NCBI RefSeq assembly: GCF_011047135.1
Contig: NZ_CP049255.1
Coordinates: 124,001 to 188,000 of the forward strand
Length of the DNA stretch: 64,000 nt
Source of the DNA: Microbacterium endophyticum
Lineage (GTDB): Bacteria > Actinomycetota > Actinomycetes > Actinomycetales > Microbacteriaceae
Direction of reading: 5' to 3'
Below, piece by piece: positions 1-7,416 of the stretch. How positions within the stretch are numbered: the stretch's first letter is position 1; each line of letters begins with the position of its first letter. The notes beneath the pieces were generated by a model. It worked only from the letters and a program-made list of their open reading frames with translations. It had not been told where the DNA came from and searched no databases. Made by a program: the position numbers and the translations under genes.

Positions 1-193
1 GATTCTCTTTGTCACGCTCGAACATTTTCTCCAACGCGTCTTTTGACGCACCGGAATCTCCCTGTTCGCGATATCCGGCAACCGAGTGCAAAATCGTGTC
101 TTTGGTGAGACCTTGTTCCGTCGCCATCAGTGCCACAACGAGATTCACCAGTCGTTCCTCGGGGGCACTCCGGTTCGCTGCTATGGACGTCAC
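1..193 (-). CDS. pafB: PafB-type WYL-domain transcriptional regulator (N-terminal part only)
   Basis: The reading frame starts at a GTG at 191-193, just after an in-frame TAG, and runs off the left edge, so only about 64 residues are visible. The visible part has the N-terminal winged-helix look of the PafB/PafC family: PEERLVNLVVALM, then a KDTI helix, then the diagnostic ALEKMFERDKE segment that closes the helix-turn-helix. In mycobacteria PafB and PafC act together as a LexA-independent activator of DNA-damage genes. The neighbours (FKBP-like gene, then trmI) match the usual Microbacteriaceae order. The WYL domain is outside the window, so PafB rather than PafC is a family-level call. The protein may regulate uvrA, uvrB and the helicase here, since their promoters carry a matching motif. 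Confidence 0.8.
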   Translation of the reverse strand, partial: MTSIAANRSAPEERLVNLVVALMATEQGLTKDTILHSVAGYREQGDSGASKDALEKMFERDKEN

Positions 194-227
194 GACGCCA
201 TTCTATTGGCCAGAAGGCAGCGGAAGA

Positions 228-1090
228 TCAGCCAGTGAAGTCGTTAACGCCCAGGATGTCGAAAATGTAGATGAGCGATTGGTCGAGACCTGAATCGGTG
301 TCAGCAGGCACCACCAGCATCACTTGAGAGCCAACCGGCTGACCGACCAAAGCGTCTGTGATCTCATCGGGAACCGTCGCCATGTCCAGGGCTTGCGGCG
401 CTGAGCCCCAACTTGTCTGTTGGACTTCCCGAGTGTCCCAGTCGACGCTGGTGTAATTGACGAGGATTGAGTCGTCGGAGGTAACCTCGGCTCCATCTCC
501 CTCGATGATCACCTGCGAAACCGCCGCATCGGGGACATCCGCATCGTGATCGGGAAAGCTCACACCGGGCTGGCCGCTCGGAGCTCTCACGACAGTGGGA
601 AGTCCCTGACCCTCGGCAAATTTGTCCGTGCCCTGAGCCTTTGCGAGATAAACCTTTTGCACGTCGATGACGGCCACGAGCGTGTCATCTTCGCTCAGGC
701 CCAAGCTCTTCGCGGAGTCTGGGGCGATGTCGTCGTTTGCAAGCGCGACGACGACACGTGAGCCTCCGGTGGCACACTCGAGCGCACTCTCCAAACCCGG
801 AAGCGCGGTGTAAAGAGTCGAAACGACATCCGGTGCGTTCTCGGAGCCTGCGTAAGAAGTGCTCGCAACTATTTCGCCGGTAGTTCCGTCGAGCAAAACG
901 AAGTCGAGGATGGCCGCTTGTGTAGCTGAGACGAGCACCGGGCCAGTGCCGCGTCGATATCGACGAACTCCGTCTCAGAGGCGTAGAGCGGTGTTCTCAC
1001 GTCGACGGTCGGTGTCGACCCGACTTCTCCGTCCACCGTCACCAGATCGGTTGCTGCGGTTGAAGAGCTTTCCGCGCGGCATCTACGCAC
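228..1090 (-). pseudogene. FKBP-type peptidyl-prolyl isomerase lipoprotein, decayed (no signal peptide, one frameshift)
   Basis: Two consecutive frames give one family-like protein. The first part (about 1090 down to 945) reads DLVTVDGEVGSTPTV and ETEFVDIDAA. The second (about 945 down to 228) reads GPVLVSATQAAILDF, then a linker, then a C-terminal FKBP-like domain with ILVNYTSVDW, LVGQPVGSQVML and IYIFDILGV. The join near 940-950 needs one extra base; an extra G in the GCGGCACTGG stretch would restore a continuous frame. Actinobacterial homologues are secreted lipoproteins with a signal peptide and lipobox. Here only VRR precedes a Cys, and trmI ends five bases upstream, so there is no room for a signal. 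The gene is most likely a pseudogene. A sequencing error could explain the frameshift but not the missing signal. Confidence 0.75.
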
Positions 1091-1094
1091 GATT

Positions 1095-2105
1095 TCAGTC
1101 TAGAGTCGCAGCGCTGTCATCCGCATCACGAGCGATACGCGCACCGTCAGCTGCGCGCTGCGCTTCGCGAACGCGTTTGCGGAGGTTCTTGTCAGTAATT
1201 TCGCGGTCGCCCACGGCGCCTGGCGTCCACACTTCGACGTCTTCGTCGCCATAACTCGTTTTGGACGCGCGTTTTTTCCGCTCCGGAAGCACTGTCCCCG
1301 GCGCGAGGCGTCGAGCACTGATGAGAAACCCGGTGTGTGCGACCATACGGTGGTCAGGGCGCACGGCAAGGCCATCTACGTGCCAACCGCGCACCATGGT
1401 TTCGTTTGCTTCAGGCTCAGTGAACAGTCCCGTTGCGCGAAGATACTCGGCGGTTCGGCTGAGCTGCGTGGCCGTGGCGACGTAACAAAGCACGACGCCA
1501 CCAGGGGTGAGTGCATCAGAAACCACGTCGATGCACTCCCAAGGGGCGAGCATGTCGAGAACAACGCGATCAACGGAACCGGCAGCCATCGTCTCCGGAA
1601 GCGAAGTGACGAGGTCGCCGATGACCACCTCCCACTGTGGCGGCACCGCGCCAAAGAATGTCTCGACATTGGCTCGGGCGACGTCCGAGAACTCTTCCCG
1701 TCGCTCGAGTGACACGAGTCGGCCTTCACCGCCTACAGCACGCAGAAGAGAAAGCGAAAGCGCACCAGAGCCGACGCCAGCTTCGACGACGACAGCGCCC
1801 GGAAAGATATCCGCGTGCACCACGATCTGCGCGGCATCCTTCGGATAAACAATTGCAGCACCGCGCGGCATTGACATCACAAAGTCGCGCAGGAGCGGGC
1901 GAAGCGCAAGATATTCCTGATCGGAAGTGTTTCGCACAACCGAACCATCTGGGAGACCCACGAGCGTGTCGTGCCGTAAGACGCCGTGATGCGTGTGCAG
2001 TTCACCTCCGTCACGAAGAGTGATCGTGTGCATCCTGGCTTTAGGCCCGGTCAACTGCACGCGATCGCCGTAACGGAAAGGGCCGCTGGGGCGCTGGGTA
2101 CTCAC
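1095..2105 (-). CDS. trmI: tRNA (adenine-58-N1)-methyltransferase TrmI
   Basis: The 336-residue protein matches the bacterial/archaeal TrmI family, which methylates N1 of A58 in the T-loop of tRNA using S-adenosylmethionine. An N-terminal beta domain (FRYGDRVQLTG, then DLI/HHGVLRH-type segments) is followed by a Rossmann methyltransferase domain. The SAM-binding VVVEAGVGSGALSLSL lies around residues 105-120, SLERREEF follows, and the catalytic-loop DMLAPWE comes after that. The C-terminal 60 residues are charged and rich in R, K and D. The start overlaps the stop of the upstream HAD gene by four bases, so the two are translationally coupled and probably transcribed from the HAD promoter. The length is normal for actinobacteria. 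Confidence 0.93.
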   Translation of the reverse strand: MSTQRPSGPFRYGDRVQLTGPKARMHTITLRDGGELHTHHGVLRHDTLVGLPDGSVVRNTSDQEYLALRPLLRDFVMSMPRGAAIVYPKDAAQIVVHADIFPGAVVVEAGVGSGALSLSLLRAVGGEGRLVSLERREEFSDVARANVETFFGAVPPQWEVVIGDLVTSLPETMAAGSVDRVVLDMLAPWECIDVVSDALTPGGVVLCYVATATQLSRTAEYLRATGLFTEPEANETMVRGWHVDGLAVRPDHRMVAHTGFLISARRLAPGTVLPERKKRASKTSYGDEDVEVWTPGAVGDREITDKNLRKRVREAQRAADGARIARDADDSAATLD

Positions 2106-2788
2106 TTAATGAAATCCTTGCTCGACGCGTGCGCCGTGTGAAGGCCGACGATATCGGCAGCGGTGCGCCCTTCGAGAGTGGGCCACAGTTCGTTTGCGCC
2201 CACCCCGGTGAGCGAAACCATGTGGGGAACACCGAGAGCAACCGTGCCTGCCGCAATGGCCGCGCGTAACCCGTTCGGTGAATCCTCGATCGCCACGGTG
2301 TGCGCCGGATCGACGCCGAGTGATGCGCATGCCTGCAGGTAAGGGTCAGGAAAAGGCTTCGGACGATCCACATCGTCACCCGCGATAACGAGATCAAAAG
2401 CGTCGAAGTCGATCAAATCAACGACGTGCGTGGCCATCCGCCGCAGTGACATGGTCACGAGAGCGGTCTTAATTCCCGCGGCGCGAAGGTCGGAGAGAAG
2501 CTCGCGTGCACCCGGACGAAAAGGAACGCCATCCGTAGACAGGCGATCAATGACGCTGTTTGTCAGCCGGGTCACAATCTCGGTCGTCGAGAGACGGATG
2601 CCGGCAGATTGCAGGATGCGTGCTGCGTCGTCGAGGCCGAGCCCGACGAGACTCAACGCCTGTTCGTGGTTCCAGGTTCCGCCAAAACTCTCGACCAGCG
2701 GGGTCTCTGCTGCCATCCAATATGGCTCCGTGTCGACAAGAGTGCCGTCCATATCCCACAACACGGCAGCCGGCAGTGATGAAGTCAT
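2102..2788 (-). CDS. HAD-superfamily phosphatase (beta-phosphoglucomutase/sugar-phosphatase-like)
   Basis: All four HAD motifs are present in 228 residues. Motif I is LWDMDGTLVDTEP (nucleophile Asp12, acid/base Asp14), motif II is the Thr in ALVTMS, motif III is the Lys in RPKPFPDPY, and motif IV is IEDSPNGLRAA. An alpha-helical cap follows motif I, so this is subfamily IA. The likely substrate is a small phosphorylated metabolite, which cannot be fixed from sequence. The ATG at 2788 is supported by a TAGCAT hexamer ending six bases upstream, consistent with a leaderless mRNA. It is the first gene of a two-gene unit with trmI (four-base overlap). Confidence 0.88.
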   Translation of the reverse strand: MTSSLPAAVLWDMDGTLVDTEPYWMAAETPLVESFGGTWNHEQALSLVGLGLDDAARILQSAGIRLSTTEIVTRLTNSVIDRLSTDGVPFRPGARELLSDLRAAGIKTALVTMSLRRMATHVVDLIDFDAFDLVIAGDDVDRPKPFPDPYLQACASLGVDPAHTVAIEDSPNGLRAAIAAGTVALGVPHMVSLTGVGANELWPTLEGRTAADIVGLHTAHASSKDFIK

Positions 2789-2794
2789 CCCGCA

Positions 2795-2800
2795 ATGCTA
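2795..2800 (-). promoter_or_regulatory. -10 element of a predicted leaderless promoter (HAD-trmI)
   Basis: On the minus strand TAGCAT is followed by TGCGGG and then the ATG at 2788. A transcript starting about seven bases after a TANNNT hexamer would begin at the start codon. There is no Shine-Dalgarno sequence. No clear -35 element was found. Confidence 0.5.
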
Positions 2801-2858
2801 TCCGGCGCCATTGCATCAGATCGCTCGCGTCCACCGAGACGGTGTGCCCATGTACGCC

Positions 2859-2864
2859 TATCCT
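2859..2864 (+). promoter_or_regulatory. Candidate -10 element for the PAC2 gene
   Basis: TATCCT lies 36 bases upstream of the GTG start at 2901, leaving room for a short leader containing the purine-rich GGGAGAGAGG ribosome-binding site at about 2883-2893. The -35 region is not convincing. Confidence 0.35.
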
Positions 2865-2900
2865 TGAAGCACCCGTTCGACGGGGAGAGAGGGTGGTCGC

Positions 2901-3764
2901 GTGGACGGACTTGGTCGTCGAGTACTTGTTACGGCGTTTGACGGATGGAATGACGCCGGCGAAGCGGCTTCTGCCGCCATGAGCCTGCTGCAGAAGGATG
3001 ATGCTTACGAGCCGGTTTATTCCGTCGACCCCGAACTGTATTTCGATTATCAATACACGCGCCCTCATATCCACACCGACGCTGATGGCGGCCGCAGCCT
3101 GCACTGGCCGGAAACGACACTTCTGAGGCCCCGGAACCCGGGAAGAGGCACGCAACTCTGGCTGCTCACCGGCGTCGAGCCCGCGCGTTCCTGGCAGGCG
3201 TTCGCCGCGGAATTGACCGATGTCGCGCTTCGTGAAGACATCACGGGCGTCGTATCGCTCGGATCGATGATGTCGGATGTTCCGCACACGCGCCCGATCA
3301 CAATTTTCTCTGGGAGTGAGAACGAGCGCTTGCGTAGTGAGCTCTCTCTCGAGCGCAGCACCTACGAAGGACCGGTCGGCATCCTCAGCGTGCTGAGCGA
3401 TGCAGTCGAGAAGGTCGGGATTCCTACAGCGAGTTTGTGGGCAAGTGTCCCCCATTACGTCGCCGGGCATACCCCGTCTCCCAAAGCGACACTCGCGTTG
3501 CTCGATCGGCTCGAGGACCTCACCGGCGTTCAGATTCCTCGGGGAACTCTCTCAACGGAAGCCGCGGCATGGGAAGCGTCGATCGATGCGGCTGCAGCGG
3601 ACGACGAAGAGATGACGGAGTACATCCGCGGACTCGAACAGACTCGCGACACCTGGGACTCCCCTGATGCGTCAGGCGATGCGATCGCGAAGGAATTCGA
3701 GCAATACCTGCGCCGCCGCGGCGAAGGGCCTGGCAAGCCAGGTCGCGACGAGCCCCGCCGTTGA
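2901..3764 (+). CDS. PAC2-family protein (proteasome assembly chaperone 2-like)
   Basis: This 287-residue PAC2/DUF75 protein opens with RRVLVTAFDGWNDAGEAAS, the family's N-terminal strand-loop. Further matches are VYSVDPELYFDYQYTRP, LLTGVEPARSWQAF, VVSLGSMMSDVPHTRP and SVPHYVAGHTPSPKATLALL. Bacterial members are named from the eukaryotic assembly factor, but their own role is not established. The GTG start at 2901 follows a purine-rich ribosome-binding site. The gene is transcribed divergently from the HAD-trmI unit and convergently with uppP. The C-terminus is a charged tail (GKPGRDEPRR), common in Microbacteriaceae versions. Confidence 0.88.
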   Translation: MDGLGRRVLVTAFDGWNDAGEAASAAMSLLQKDDAYEPVYSVDPELYFDYQYTRPHIHTDADGGRSLHWPETTLLRPRNPGRGTQLWLLTGVEPARSWQAFAAELTDVALREDITGVVSLGSMMSDVPHTRPITIFSGSENERLRSELSLERSTYEGPVGILSVLSDAVEKVGIPTASLWASVPHYVAGHTPSPKATLALLDRLEDLTGVQIPRGTLSTEAAAWEASIDAAAADDEEMTEYIRGLEQTRDTWDSPDASGDAIAKEFEQYLRRRGEGPGKPGRDEPRR

Positions 3765-3805
3765 CGAAATCGCGTTGATCCGCAACTCTGCGCTGGGCCA
3801 GGAAA

Positions 3806-4630
3806 CTAAGCCTGGATGACGCCGAGACTGAGCAGCACGAGCAACGTCGAGCCTAGAGCGACCCGGTAGATCACAAACGGCAAGAAGCTGCGTTTCGAGA
3901 TGTAGCTCATGAAGAACGCAATGACACCGAGTGCCACCACGAATGCGATGACTGTCGCGACAAGGGTTTCGGGAAGAGAATAGACGCCCGGCTCATTCCA
4001 GCTCTTGAAAAGCTGGTAGAAACCGCTTCCGAATACCGCCGGGATCGCAAGAAGAAAGGCGTAGCGCGCGGCAGCGGCTCGTTCGTAACCCATAAACAAG
4101 CCCGCAGTTATTGTGCCGCCTGAGCGAGAAACACCGGGAATGAGGGCCAGCGCTTGGGCGCCGCCATAAATCAGGCCGTGAGGCACCGTGATATCGGCGA
4201 GCTTGCGCTTTTTGGCGCCAACATGGTCGGCGATTCCCAGCAACACGCCGAAGAGAATCAGCATTGCTGCGACCAGCCAGAGGGAACGGAAGACAGTCTC
4301 GATCTGGTCTTGAAATGCGAGACCGAGCGCGACAATCGGAATCGATCCGATGATGATGAGCCAGCCCATCCGTGCATCAGGGTCGCTTCTCGGCATCCGG
4401 CCAACCAGCGACTGGAACCAGTGCGTGATGATCCGGACGATGTCCCGCCAGAAGAAAATAACCACAGCGGCTTCGGTTCCGATTTGGGTGATGGCGGTGA
4501 ACGCGGCGCCGGGATCCTCCGCGTTCGGCAGGAACGTGCCTACGATGCGCAGATGTGCACTCGATGACACCGGGAGAAACTCAGTCAGCCCCTGTACCAG
4601 GCCCAGAAACATCGCCTCAAGAAAATGCAT
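3806..4630 (-). CDS. uppP: Undecaprenyl-diphosphatase UppP (BacA)
   Basis: The 274-residue polytopic membrane protein recycles the cell-wall lipid carrier by dephosphorylating undecaprenyl diphosphate and confers bacitracin tolerance in other bacteria. Both signature motifs are present: [16 protein letters not shown] near the N-terminus, with the catalytic Glu and the Ser-rich loop, and [14 protein letters not shown] in the middle, with the phosphate-contacting Arg. About seven to eight hydrophobic segments follow the usual pattern. It starts 10 bases after the stop of the M20 peptidase gene, with GAAGGG as ribosome-binding site, so the two are probably co-transcribed. The length is normal. 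Confidence 0.95.
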   Translation of the reverse strand: MHFLEAMFLGLVQGLTEFLPVSSSAHLRIVGTFLPNAEDPGAAFTAITQIGTEAAVVIFFWRDIVRIITHWFQSLVGRMPRSDPDARMGWLIIIGSIPIVALGLAFQDQIETVFRSLWLVAAMLILFGVLLGIADHVGAKKRKLADITVPHGLIYGGAQALALIPGVSRSGGTITAGLFMGYERAAAARYAFLLAIPAVFGSGFYQLFKSWNEPGVYSLPETLVATVIAFVVALGVIAFFMSYISKRSFLPFVIYRVALGSTLLVLLSLGVIQA

Positions 4631-4640
4631 ATCGGGCCCT

Positions 4641-5963
4641 TCAATACGTCCGAAGAAGATCGGTCAGTACTCGCTGACCGAAAACTAGCGCATCGATAGG
4701 CACGCGCTCATCCACGCCATGAAACATGCCCGTGAAGTCGAGGTCCGCGGGAAGCCGCAGCGGAGCGAACCCATAACCAGCGATCCCGAGCGCAGACAAA
4801 GCCTTGTTATCGGTCCCGCCGCCCATCAGGTAGGGAATCACGGGCACGCCGGGGTCGTGGCGCTCCAAAGACGCGACCATCGCTTCGACGATTTCTCCGG
4901 CAAACGGAACCTCGAGCCCAATGTCCTGGTGGACAATCTCAATCTCGATGTCGGGCCCGATAATCCGTCGAATGTCCGCCAGCGCGGCAGCTTCGGTACC
5001 CGGAAGAACCCGGACGTCGACGAGGGCTTCAGCGCGATCAGGGATGACATTGTGCTTGTATCCCGCAGTAAGTCCGGTCGGATTGGTTGTCGTTCGCAGC
5101 GTCGATCGGAGGAAGGGGGCGGCCGGCCCTGCCCCGAGCGCGAGAGCGTCGGGGTCATCGGTCGAGATTCCGGTGAGACTCGAGAGACCGTCAAGAAGCT
5201 GGCTTGTGGTTTCCGTCAGTCGGATAGGCCATTCAGTGCGCCCCAGCGCGACGACCGCCTCGGAGAGTCGAGTGAGCGCGTTTTCAGGGTGCAACCGGCT
5301 CCCATGACCCGCGCGCCCTCGCGCTACGAGACGAATCCACATCAGTGCCTTCTCGCCGACCTGAAGCAAGTAGGCGCGGCGGTCGCCCGCAGCAATCGAA
5401 TATCCGCCCACTTCACTGATCGCTTCGGTCGCGCCGGCAAACCACTCGGGGTGTTCAGCGACAACGAGACCGGATCCTTCGACGCCACCATTCTCTTCAT
5501 CAGCGAAGAACGTCACGATGATGTCGCGTTCTGGCTGATCGCCGGAGCGCAGAATCTCGCCCACAGCGGTCAAGATCATGGCATCCATGTCTTTCATGTC
5601 GACCGCGCCGCGACCCCACAACATGCCGTCGCGAATCTCTCCTGCAAACGGGTCGACGCTCCAGTCGCCTGCAATGGCCGGGACGACATCGAGGTGTCCG
5701 TGCAAAACGAGCGCAGGTTTCGATGAGTTTTTGCCACGAATGCGCGCGTGCACGTTCGTGCGGCGGTGAACCGGTTCATACACGCTGACGTCGAGACCGA
5801 GTGACTCGAGGTAAGCCGCCACGTACTCCGCAGCTTCGCGCTCGCCGTTTGCTCGTCCCCCGCCGAAGTTCGTCGTGTCGAATCGAATGAGGTCTCGTGC
5901 AACGCGTGCAACTTCTGGAAGATCGGGCGCTGATTCAGGGGCGAATGCCGCGGGATTGGACAT
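4641..5963 (-). CDS. M20-family zinc metallopeptidase (dipeptidase / ArgE-DapE-like)
   Basis: The 440-residue protein has the di-zinc ligand motifs in order: [22 protein letters not shown] with the bridging Asp, [10 protein letters not shown] with the catalytic Glu, [10 protein letters not shown], and C-terminal [14 protein letters not shown] lid/dimerisation domain ([13 protein letters not shown]) sits between the catalytic halves. The substrate is unknown; actinobacterial relatives are annotated as M20/M25/M40 hydrolases. The frame is open to 6011, but I prefer the ATG at 5963. TAGCGT ends exactly seven bases before it, and MSNPAAF begins the family-like sequence. It heads a transcription unit with uppP. 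Confidence 0.88.
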   Translation of the reverse strand: MSNPAAFAPESAPDLPEVARVARDLIRFDTTNFGGGRANGEREAAEYVAAYLESLGLDVSVYEPVHRRTNVHARIRGKNSSKPALVLHGHLDVVPAIAGDWSVDPFAGEIRDGMLWGRGAVDMKDMDAMILTAVGEILRSGDQPERDIIVTFFADEENGGVEGSGLVVAEHPEWFAGATEAISEVGGYSIAAGDRRAYLLQVGEKALMWIRLVARGRAGHGSRLHPENALTRLSEAVVALGRTEWPIRLTETTSQLLDGLSSLTGISTDDPDALALGAGPAAPFLRSTLRTTTNPTGLTAGYKHNVIPDRAEALVDVRVLPGTEAAALADIRRIIGPDIEIEIVHQDIGLEVPFAGEIVEAMVASLERHDPGVPVIPYLMGGGTDNKALSALGIAGYGFAPLRLPADLDFTGMFHGVDERVPIDALVFGQRVLTDLLRTY

Positions 5964-5970
5964 GGCGTCA

Positions 5971-5976
5971 ACGCTA
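5971..5976 (-). promoter_or_regulatory. -10 element of a predicted leaderless promoter (M20 peptidase-uppP)
   Basis: TAGCGT on the minus strand is followed by TGACGCC and the ATG at 5963, a seven-base spacing that puts the transcription start on the start codon. It decides against the longer frame opening at 6011. Confidence 0.5.
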
Positions 5977-6097
5977 CCCGTTACGCCTGAGGTCCCACGC
6001 ACAGCAACCACGGGCGCCGCCCAAAGCGACGACGTGTTCTCGACGCCGTCTGGTTCGTGATAGCGTTGACCCTCGGTTGCGAAACCGAAAAAACAAT

Positions 6098-6183
6098 GCG
6101 CGGGTGGCGGAATAGGTAGACGCGCTAGCTTGAGGTGCTAGTGCCCTTTAACGGGCGTGGGGGTTCAAGTCCCCCCTCGCGCA
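6098..6183 (+). tRNA. tRNA-Leu (anticodon GAG)
   Basis: A complete class II cloverleaf can be folded. The acceptor stem is GCGCGGG with CTCGCGC. The anticodon stem CTAGC/GCTAG closes the loop TTGAGGT, which gives GAG. A long variable arm (GCCC...GGGC) and a T-arm GGGGG-TTCAAGT-CCCCC follow, with discriminator A at 6183. The 3' CCA is not encoded. It should read CUC and CUU codons. A perfect 19-bp hairpin follows directly. Confidence 0.96.
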
Positions 6184-6190
6184 CATTGTG

Positions 6191-6229
6191 AAAAGGCCCT
6201 CGATCTGAATTTCAGATCGAGGGCCTTTT
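6191..6229. terminator. Bidirectional intrinsic terminator after tRNA-Leu and the VIT1 gene
   Basis: A perfect inverted repeat has 19-base arms (6191-6209 and 6211-6229) around a single T. The core is GGCCCTCGATC/GATCGAGGGCC, flanked by A4 on one side and T4 on the other, so it can stop transcription from both directions. Confidence 0.93.
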
Positions 6230-6240
6230 GTTTGCCGTCT

Positions 6241-7335
6241 CTAGGCCGCAGAGACCCCGAACAGCAGACCGAGTACATATGTGATCGCAGCGGCCCCAAA
6301 TCCAATCGCCAGCTGACGTAACGCCCTCGCGAGCGGCGGGGCGCCAGAGAGCAACCCCACGGCTGCGCCCGTCGCCATCAAGGCGACTCCGACGAGCAGC
6401 AATGCCAAAACGACGGCAAGAAGTCCTTCAGCGCCGAAAATCCAGGGCAGTACCGGGATGATCGCTCCTGAGGCGAAGAAGAGAAAGCTGGAGCTCGCGG
6501 CGCCAATCGCACTTCCTACTACGTCGTGACTATCGGACCGCTCTGTTGGACGGCGGTACGGCTGGGACCGGTCCGCCCGTCTTGCGATCTGCAGCTCGGC
6601 TCCCGCACGGGCCAGTGCGTCCTCTTCACTCATTCCTCGCGTGCGATAGACAAGAGCCAGTTCGTTCGCATCCAGGTTCAAGTCAGGCAAGACGGCGTCT
6701 ACATCATTGTTGGGTTCAGTAGATTCGAGCAGTTCGCGCTGAGAGCGCACCGAAACGAACTCACCCGCACCCATCGAAAGGGCGCCGGCCAGAAGCCCAG
6801 CGATGCCACTGAACAAGACAAATTGGGGGGCCACCCCCGTCGCACCGATGCCCATGACAAGCGCGAGGTTCGACACGAGTCCGTCGTTCGCGCCAAAAAC
6901 TGAGGCACGAAAGGTACCTGAGAGTCGCCGACGCCCCTTCGCGGCAAGCCCTCTGACGACCTCGTGATGAACCTTTTCATCAGCGCTCATCTCCGCAGTG
7001 GCGTGAGGATCGTCATCGTAGGGCGAACGCGCTTCCGCGTTCTGCGCCAGCGCCAGCACGAAGATGGATCCGAATCGAGCAGCGGCCCATCCGAGCAGAC
7101 GAGTCGACATCGACGCTCGCGGCAGCTTTGTTGGCTCTCCCCCCAGCAGCTCCACCCAGTGAGCTTCGTGTCGGCCCTCAGCAGCTGCTAGGGCGAGCAA
7201 GATCTCACGCTCTTCTCCCTCACGGCGACGCGCAAGCCCTGAGTAGACGGCCGCCTCTGCGCGCTCATTGACGAGATATTTCGCCCATCTTCGACGATCA
7301 CGCACTTTCGGCGCGCGTGCGGGTGCATCATTCAC
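6241..7335 (-). CDS. VIT1/CCC1-family iron/manganese transporter with N-terminal ferritin-like domain
   Basis: The first about 130 residues form a rubrerythrin/ferritin-like helical region with Glu/His-rich helices (EREILLALAAAEGRHEAHWVELLG) and KVHHEVV. The C-terminal half is a VIT1/CCC1 membrane domain: GTFRASVFGANDGLVSNLALVMG, GALSMGAGEFVSVRSQREL, then three hydrophobic helices. Vacuolar and bacterial relatives export Fe(II) or Mn(II) from the cytosol; the ferritin-like part may sense or deliver metal. The GTG start at 7335 has a clear GGAGGA ribosome-binding site about six bases upstream. The gene is monocistronic, ending at the terminator shared with tRNA-Leu. Confidence 0.88.
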   Translation of the reverse strand: MNDAPARAPKVRDRRRWAKYLVNERAEAAVYSGLARRREGEEREILLALAAAEGRHEAHWVELLGGEPTKLPRASMSTRLLGWAAARFGSIFVLALAQNAEARSPYDDDPHATAEMSADEKVHHEVVRGLAAKGRRRLSGTFRASVFGANDGLVSNLALVMGIGATGVAPQFVLFSGIAGLLAGALSMGAGEFVSVRSQRELLESTEPNNDVDAVLPDLNLDANELALVYRTRGMSEEDALARAGAELQIARRADRSQPYRRPTERSDSHDVVGSAIGAASSSFLFFASGAIIPVLPWIFGAEGLLAVVLALLLVGVALMATGAAVGLLSGAPPLARALRQLAIGFGAAAITYVLGLLFGVSAA

Positions 7336-7416
7336 TGCTGTCCTCCTAGACGACTCCAGCTATTGAGAGTAATCAGGCAGGGAACTCGCTGCAGTTCGGC
7401 CGACCGAACTTGTGCG

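Noticed and set aside
2547..3470. Minus-strand open frame of 307 codons spanning the HAD and PAC2 genes
   Set aside because: It crosses a divergent promoter region and two well supported genes in other frames.
3798..3815. CCAGG...CCTGG hairpin between PAC2 and uppP
   Set aside because: Five-base stem overlapping the uppP stop with no T-tract; too weak to call a terminator.
4719..5726. Plus-strand open frame of 335 codons
   Set aside because: It is antisense to the M20 peptidase, whose catalytic motifs are all intact. The plus-strand translation has no family-like motif.
6066..6071. TTGACC as -35 for tRNA-Leu
   Set aside because: No TANNNT lies 16-18 bases downstream before the tRNA, so the promoter could not be assigned.
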